Shown here in pieces: positions 7,551 to 11,474 of a DNA stretch of 11,474 bases (positions are counted from its first letter, which is position 1; the number at the start of each line of letters is the position of its first letter). The translations under genes and the position numbers were made by a program. Under the pieces are notes generated by a model, which did not search any database, was not told where the DNA came from, and worked only from the letters and a program-made list of their open reading frames with translations. Source of the stretch: Collimonas sp. UBA1456 (GTDB lineage: Bacteria > Pseudomonadota > Gammaproteobacteria > Burkholderiales > Burkholderiaceae_D); NCBI GenBank assembly GCA_002325825.1, contig DCSW01000119.1:1-11474 (forward strand), given 5' to 3'.

Positions 7551-7666
7551 TAGTGCTTAAACCAAGCGCATGCTCAGCAATCTGAGCCGTATTTCCTTAA
7601 TCTTTGAATGACACACGATCTTGGTGAGTGAACTGGATCGTTGCATTAGCCATATAAAGACAATTG

Positions 7667-8947
7667 ATGCCAGATATTCTGACTGACCTGATCGATAGTT
7701 TGCTGACCAATTTGCGGGCGCCTGGCTTGCTTGAACAGGTCGCATTGGTGCTGCTGAGCATCTGCCTCGGGTGGCTGCTGGCGCGCGGGTTGCGTCGCTT
7801 ATTCAGGATCAATGCTGTACAGCAGCAGGTTATGCAAATTGGATTAGTAAGTTTCGCCAAGGTACTGACCCCGGTCTTGACCTTACTACTGCTGTTGCTT
7901 TTCAAGCTATTAATGCAAAGGCTGCACCAGCCTGTCAACTTGCTGCGCCTAATTATACCATTGGTTGCATCTCTGGCGCTGATGCGCTTTGTTTTTTATC
8001 TGCTGCGACGGATCTTTGCGCGGAATACCGGCGTTGGCACATTCCTTTTATTTTTTGAAAAGACTTTCGGCGTGCTGGTCTGGATCGGACTGTTGTTATA
8101 CATCAGTGATTTGTGGCCGGATCTGATCGATTATCTGGATAGTACTGTGCTGCCGATCGGCCGCTACAAGGTGTCGCTGCTGGCGATCATGCAGGCGCTT
8201 GTCTCGGTCCTAGTGACCCTGGTGATCGCGTTGTGGGCGGGCGCGGCGCTGGAAGAACGACTGATGCGCATGAACACCATGCATTCGTCGATCCGTACCG
8301 TGGTGGCGCGCATGGCGCGGGGATTCCTGGTTCTGGTCGCGGTCCTGCTGAGCCTGTCGCTGGTCGGGATTGATCTTACCGTGTTGTCGGTATTTGGCGG
8401 CGCCCTTGGCGTGGCAATCGGTCTTGGCTTACAAAAGATTGCCAGCAGCTATGTGTCCGGCTTTGTGATCCTGCTTGAACGCAGCCTATCCATCGGCGAT
8501 ATGATCTCGGTCGGCACTTTTTACGGCAAAGTGGTGCAGATCAACAGTCGCTATACAGTATTGCAAGGTTTGGACGGAATCGACACGGTCGTGCCGAATG
8601 AGATTTTCATGATTAACTCTGTCCAAAATTACTCACTGACCAACCGCATTGTGCGTCTCTCGACCCATGTGACTATCATTTACCAGGATGATATCGAAAG
8701 TATTTTGTTGTTACTTGAGCAAGCAGTGCTTGCCGTCAATCGTGTCTCGCATGAGGTATTGCCGCACGCCTTGTTGTTGAATATTGGTCTGGACGGCTTA
8801 GAGCTAGAGGTCGGATTCTGGATTGGCGATCCTGAGAACGGTCGGCTGAATGTGTTATCTGATGTTAATCGGGCTATCTGGCGCGTGTTGCAAGACAAGC
8901 AAATCAAGATTGCCCAGGTAAAACGGGATATTAAAATAATGCAATAA
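7667..8947 (+). CDS. MscS-family mechanosensitive channel
   Basis: This 426-residue inner-membrane protein should open under membrane tension to release solutes during hypo-osmotic shock. Hydrophobic segments lie at roughly residues 20-45, 66-84, 92-114, 125-150, 168-195 and 216-245. The last leads into the pore-lining helix GGALGVAIGLGLQKIASSYV (about 244-263), with the Gly/Ala packing typical of MscS TM3. The following beta domain is also typical: FVILLERSLSIGDMISV, then GKVVQINSRYTVLQGLDGID and VVPNEIFMINSVQNYSL. The C-terminal alpha/beta domain ends at residue 426. With about six membrane segments it is larger than E. coli MscS (286 residues, three segments), as is common for this subgroup. 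ATG 7667 follows AAAGA at 7656-7660; a TTG directly before it (7664) is less likely. It stands alone after the dead transporter cassette and shows no defects. Confidence 0.92.
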   Translation: MPDILTDLIDSLLTNLRAPGLLEQVALVLLSICLGWLLARGLRRLFRINAVQQQVMQIGLVSFAKVLTPVLTLLLLLLFKLLMQRLHQPVNLLRLIIPLVASLALMRFVFYLLRRIFARNTGVGTFLLFFEKTFGVLVWIGLLLYISDLWPDLIDYLDSTVLPIGRYKVSLLAIMQALVSVLVTLVIALWAGAALEERLMRMNTMHSSIRTVVARMARGFLVLVAVLLSLSLVGIDLTVLSVFGGALGVAIGLGLQKIASSYVSGFVILLERSLSIGDMISVGTFYGKVVQINSRYTVLQGLDGIDTVVPNEIFMINSVQNYSLTNRIVRLSTHVTIIYQDDIESILLLLEQAVLAVNRVSHEVLPHALLLNIGLDGLELEVGFWIGDPENGRLNVLSDVNRAIWRVLQDKQIKIAQVKRDIKIMQ

Positions 8948-9034
8948 TGTAATTTTGGTGGCGTTTCACAACAAGATTTACAAATAGACGGCACCCAAGA
9001 TCGGAGTAATTTAAAAAATGTCCAATAAAAAGAG

Positions 9035-9040
9035 TATAAT
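9035..9040 (+). promoter_or_regulatory. Possible upstream promoter -10 box for the desaturase gene
   Basis: A perfect TATAAT (9035-9040) stands 18 bases after TTAAAA (9011-9016). The -35 match is weak. It would give a leader of about 95 bases before the GTG start at 9145. Confidence 0.35.
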
Positions 9041-9092
9041 GAAAGTCTACATTCGGGTAAATATTCGGTAACTATCGTTCAACTTACCTTTA

Positions 9093-9122
9093 TTGCACTG
9101 TAAAATAAAGCATTCATGTAAT
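9093..9122 (+). promoter_or_regulatory. Candidate promoter of the desaturase gene
   Basis: TTGCAC (9093-9098) and TGTAAT (9117-9122) are spaced by 18 bases, each close to the sigma-70 consensus. Transcription would start near 9129, leaving a very short leader that still contains the GGAG ribosome binding site at 9133-9136. Confidence 0.45.
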
Positions 9123-9144
9123 CTCTACACATGGAGTACAACTA

Positions 9145-10338
9145 GTGTTCAATGCAATTCTCGATTTTCTGTCGAATGGTGTTACAAGAGCCAGCGCTTC
9201 GCAGGTGGTAATGTTCACTCTGGTCGTCACGCATATCACGATTGCCGCGGTGACGATTTACCTTCATCGTTGCCAAGCACATCGTGCCCTTGATCTGCAC
9301 GTAATCCCAAGTCACTTTTTCCGTTTCTGGTTGTGGCTGACGACTGGCATGGTGACGAAAGAGTGGACCTCTATCCATCGTAAGCACCACGCCAAGTGCG
9401 ACACCGAGGAAGATCCGCATAGCCCGGTCACGCGCGGTATCAAAAAAGTGTTCTGGGAAGGTGCCGAGTTGTATCGCGCAGAATCGAAGAACTTGGAAAC
9501 CATGAAAAAATTCGGTCGTGGCACGCCTGACGACTGGATTGAAAGAAATCTCTATACCAAGCATAGCTCCCTGGGTATCGTGGCGATGATGATTATCAAT
9601 ATGATGCTGTTTGGCGTCATCGGCATCACTGTCTGGGCCATACAAATGGTGTGGATCCCGATCACTGCCGCAGGCATCATCAACGGTATCGGTCACTATT
9701 GGGGCTATCGCAACTACGATTGTAACGATGCTGCAACCAACATTATTCCGTTCGGTATCATTATTGGCGGCGAAGAGCTGCACAACAACCATCACACTTT
9801 TGGTACCTCGGCCAAGCTTTCGTCGAAATGGTATGAGTTCGATATCGGCTGGATGTATATTCGTATTCTGGAAATCTGCGGTTTGGCCAAGGTCAAGAAG
9901 GTTGCGCCGGCCCCCAAGTTTAATCACGCCAAACTGGTGCCAGACTTGGATACATTGCAGTCCGTTATCGTCAATCGCTACGACGTGATGGCCAAGTATG
10001 CAAAATCGTTGAAGAGCGCGTGGCGCGAAGAGCATGACCGCTTGACAGATAAAGCCAAGCTCGGTGCCGGCTTTCTGAAGTCGTCTAAGAAACTCTTACA
10101 ACGTGAGCCGACCAAGCTGGAAGCGCCGCAAAAGAAGCAGTTGACTGAATTGTTCTTGCACAGCAAAGCGCTGCAAACCATGCATGAAATGCGGGTTGAG
10201 TTAAGTGCAATCTGGGAGCGTTCACACCTCACTCGTGATCAGTTGCTGCATCAATTGCAAGATTGGTGTGCACGCGCTGAAGCGTCGAGGATCAAATCTC
10301 TACGGGAATTTTCGTTACGTTTGCGTAGTTATTCCTGA
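9145..10338 (+). CDS. Membrane fatty-acid (acyl-CoA) desaturase
   Basis: This is an integral-membrane, di-iron, oxygen-dependent desaturase that introduces a cis double bond (probably delta-9) into acyl chains for membrane lipids. All three histidine boxes are present: HRCQAH at residues 41-46, HRKHH at 78-82 and HNNHH at 213-217. Hydrophobic helices surround them (about 20-40, 52-68, 145-170 and 172-185), including GIINGIGHYWGYRNYD. After about residue 240 comes a long charged, lysine-rich helical tail to residue 397, a size usual for Burkholderiales relatives by my recollection. The start is GTG 9145, set by GGAG at 9133-9136 (eight bases away) and by MFNAILDFLSNG matching the family's usual beginning. 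No defect is seen. It converges on the ribosomal-protein operon. In a decaying region its preservation suggests that unsaturated-lipid synthesis is under selection. Confidence 0.94.
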   Translation: MFNAILDFLSNGVTRASASQVVMFTLVVTHITIAAVTIYLHRCQAHRALDLHVIPSHFFRFWLWLTTGMVTKEWTSIHRKHHAKCDTEEDPHSPVTRGIKKVFWEGAELYRAESKNLETMKKFGRGTPDDWIERNLYTKHSSLGIVAMMIINMMLFGVIGITVWAIQMVWIPITAAGIINGIGHYWGYRNYDCNDAATNIIPFGIIIGGEELHNNHHTFGTSAKLSSKWYEFDIGWMYIRILEICGLAKVKKVAPAPKFNHAKLVPDLDTLQSVIVNRYDVMAKYAKSLKSAWREEHDRLTDKAKLGAGFLKSSKKLLQREPTKLEAPQKKQLTELFLHSKALQTMHEMRVELSAIWERSHLTRDQLLHQLQDWCARAEASRIKSLREFSLRLRSYS

Positions 10339-10500
10339 TAGATCTTGCTCTTCAATCCAGGCGGATTTGGATATGATCGATGCCATTTTTTGCCTTGAGA
10401 TGTGCTTTTTGTCGGCACTGCAGAAAGTGACGCAACCTTGAGTTGGCGGGGGAGGCTGTTGCTTGCCTTTGTGGTGTAGTGCGGCGGCAATGAACAAGAA

Positions 10501-10546
10501 TTAAAAAAGCCCGGACAGACTATTTTGTCGTGCGGGGCTTTTTTAA
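10501..10546. terminator. Bidirectional rho-independent terminator
   Basis: TTAAAAAAGCCC (10501-10512) pairs perfectly with GGGCTTTTTTAA (10535-10546) around a loop region of 22 bases. GC-rich stems flanked by A-runs on one side and T-runs on the other let it work for the desaturase gene (plus) and for rpmG (minus), which converge on it. The 160 bases between the desaturase stop and this hairpin contain nothing I recognise. Confidence 0.85.
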
Positions 10547-10556
10547 GAGAGGTCAA

Positions 10557-10724
10557 TTACTTGATCTTGGTCTCTTTGTATTCAACGTGTTTGCGTACCT
10601 TTGGATCAAATTTTATGATCGACATTTTTTCCGGTGTCGTACGTTTGTTTTTTGTCGTTGTGTAGAAGTGACCAGTACCTGCGGTCGATTCCAGCTTGAT
10701 TTTGTCGCGGCCTGATTTCGCCAT
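10557..10724 (-). CDS. rpmG: 50S ribosomal protein L33
   Basis: This 55-residue small basic protein of the large ribosomal subunit reads MAKSGRDKIKLESTAGTG, then HFYTTTKNKR, TPEKMSIIKFDP and VRKHVEYKETKIK, a full-length match to proteobacterial L33. It is the cysteine-free form (no CxxC zinc pairs). The ATG at 10724 has a purine-rich GGAAGAGGAAGA site just upstream. It lies 28 bases after rpmB on the same strand, the usual rpmB-rpmG operon, and ends just before the shared terminator. The stop is TAA at 10557-10559. No defect is seen. Confidence 0.96.
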   Translation of the reverse strand: MAKSGRDKIKLESTAGTGHFYTTTKNKRTTPEKMSIIKFDPKVRKHVEYKETKIK

Positions 10725-10752
10725 GATTCTTCCTCTTCCTTTGTTCCGCTAG

Positions 10753-10989
10753 TTAGACTTTTTCGCCACGAGCGCGCAAGTCAGTCAACACGGCATCGAT
10801 GCCGATTTTGTCGATTACGCGCAGGCCGGCGTTGGACAAGCGCAGGGAGACCCAGCGATTTTCAGACTCAACGAAAATGCGGCGATTTTGCAAGTTAGGC
10901 AAAAAGCGACGTTTCGTCTTGTTGTTTGCATGGGAAACATTGTTGCCGACCATCGGTCCCTTCCCGGTGACTTGGCAGACACGTGCCAT
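10753..10989 (-). CDS. rpmB: 50S ribosomal protein L28
   Basis: This 78-residue large-subunit protein begins MARVCQVTGKGPMVGNNVSH, continues ANNKTKRRFLPNLQ and WVSLRLSNAGLRVIDKIGID, and ends DLRARGEKV, all characteristic of L28 in beta- and gammaproteobacteria. The frame is open 13 codons further upstream, but the Met at 10989 is the family start and has GGAG at 10997-11000, seven bases away. It is the first gene of the rpmB-rpmG operon, driven by a near-consensus promoter about 40 bases upstream. No defect is seen. Confidence 0.97.
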   Translation of the reverse strand: MARVCQVTGKGPMVGNNVSHANNKTKRRFLPNLQNRRIFVESENRWVSLRLSNAGLRVIDKIGIDAVLTDLRARGEKV

Positions 10990-11028
10990 ATTTTTACTCC
11001 TAAAATATTTTCGAAACCAAAAAATCAA

Positions 11029-11057
11029 ATTATATATAAAAAAACGAGATTTTTCAA
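11029..11057 (-). promoter_or_regulatory. Promoter of the rpmB-rpmG operon
   Basis: On the minus strand, TTGAAA (11057-11052) and TATAAT (11034-11029) are separated by exactly 17 bases, a near-perfect sigma-70 promoter. Transcription would start near 11022, giving a leader of about 33 bases to the rpmB start. The AT-rich 190 bases further upstream (11058-11250) hold no gene I recognise. Confidence 0.8.
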
Positions 11058-11250
11058 TGACTTGCGAAAAACAATTGTGTCATTTTATTTTTATTGTGTT
11101 TAATAACTTGGGTGGTGTGTGAGTGTGAGCATATTTCATAGCTGACCGCACCCGGTGAATGAGTAAATTTGAGTTTCGGATACAATGATTAAAAGAGTGA
11201 TTATTTGTCGGGGTAATTCCTCCATTTTTAAAGAAAGTTAGAAGTAGGGA

Positions 11251-11440
11251 CTAGGCCGCAAGGGCCAATTCCTGCTTCGGGTTGATGTTGGTCTTGACTG
11301 TCGCAATCGCCAAAGTCGGTCGATTCGAATCTTGTAATTCAGAACCACGTGCGTGGCTGGAAAAACAATCCGATATGCGACGCCGCGGAGCTCGTAAATA
11401 GATTTGTGTAGATATGCATGGTCCAATCTGGTATTTCAAG
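11251..11440 (-). pseudogene. Possible RelE/HigB-type (Gp49-like) toxin remnant
   Basis: Reading the minus strand, one frame gives SIYELRGVAYRIVFPATHVV (about 11395-11335). A second frame gives KTNINPKQELALAA ending at TAG 11251-11253. Together these resemble the second half of phage-derived Gp49-like/HigB toxins, which typically read LYELR...YRIFY...VVLLHGF, then KKTxKTPxxEIxLA. The two pieces lie in different frames, the VLLHGFxKKT part is scrambled, and the N-terminal half would lie near or beyond the right edge. No XRE-type antitoxin follows within 11100-11250. The resemblance is short and from memory, so this is a tentative call; the alternative is a chance open frame. Confidence 0.35.
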
Positions 11441-11474
11441 AATATAAATGCTGAGGCAGACCTTAGTGTCCTGG

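Noticed and set aside
7572..7587. Small hairpin GCTCAG-CAAT-CTGAGC as a terminator for the importer cassette
   Set aside because: The stem is only six pairs and no T-run follows; it may be chance.
9142..10035. 297-codon open frame on the minus strand
   Set aside because: It lies antisense to the desaturase, whose three histidine boxes are intact; it has no recognisable motif or ribosome binding site.

Overview
The window looks like a betaproteobacterial chromosome segment, probably Burkholderiales and closest in gene content to Oxalobacteraceae (Herbaspirillum/Collimonas-like). This rests on recalled protein resemblance for L28, L33, PurN, the desaturase and the selenate-type ABC cassette, not on a search. 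The striking property is gene decay. About half the window consists of recognisable but multiply broken genes, lying between intact housekeeping genes. That pattern suits a lineage under relaxed selection, such as a recently host-restricted symbiont or pathogen; this is inference.

Layout, left to right. Bases 1-1260 hold the wreck of a membrane proton-pumping pyrophosphatase (hppA), cut by the left edge. Bases 1372-2160 hold a patatin-like phospholipase pseudogene that has lost the segment carrying its nucleophile. Bases 2355-2735 hold a broken secreted barnase-type ribonuclease. Its partner, a barstar-type inhibitor (2834-3232), still has an open frame but differs at two positions that matter for barnase binding. 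Intact purN (3489-4091) and an intact RsmB/NOP-family RNA m5C methyltransferase (4284-5537) follow.

Bases 5631-7550 hold a three-gene ABC importer cassette of the PhnD/PhnC/PhnE type (often annotated as putative selenate or phosphonate uptake). All three genes are dead: the binding protein has lost a segment near its C-terminus and changed frame, the ATPase has lost the Walker A lysine and most of its body, and the permease has stops, frameshifts and deletions. A perfect 17-bp inverted repeat lies inside the permease remnant. Intact genes resume with an MscS-family channel (7667-8947) and a membrane fatty-acid desaturase with three histidine boxes (9145-10338, GTG start).

On the minus strand, rpmB (L28) and rpmG (L33) form a compact operon with a near-consensus promoter and a shared, bidirectional terminator facing the desaturase. 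The last 200 bases hold a weakly recognisable minus-strand remnant resembling the C-terminal half of a RelE/HigB-type toxin.

I found no clear new system. The points most worth a second look are the dead toxin with a surviving but altered antitoxin, the perfect hairpin inside the permease pseudogene, and the repeated pattern of internal deletions in otherwise alignable pseudogenes.
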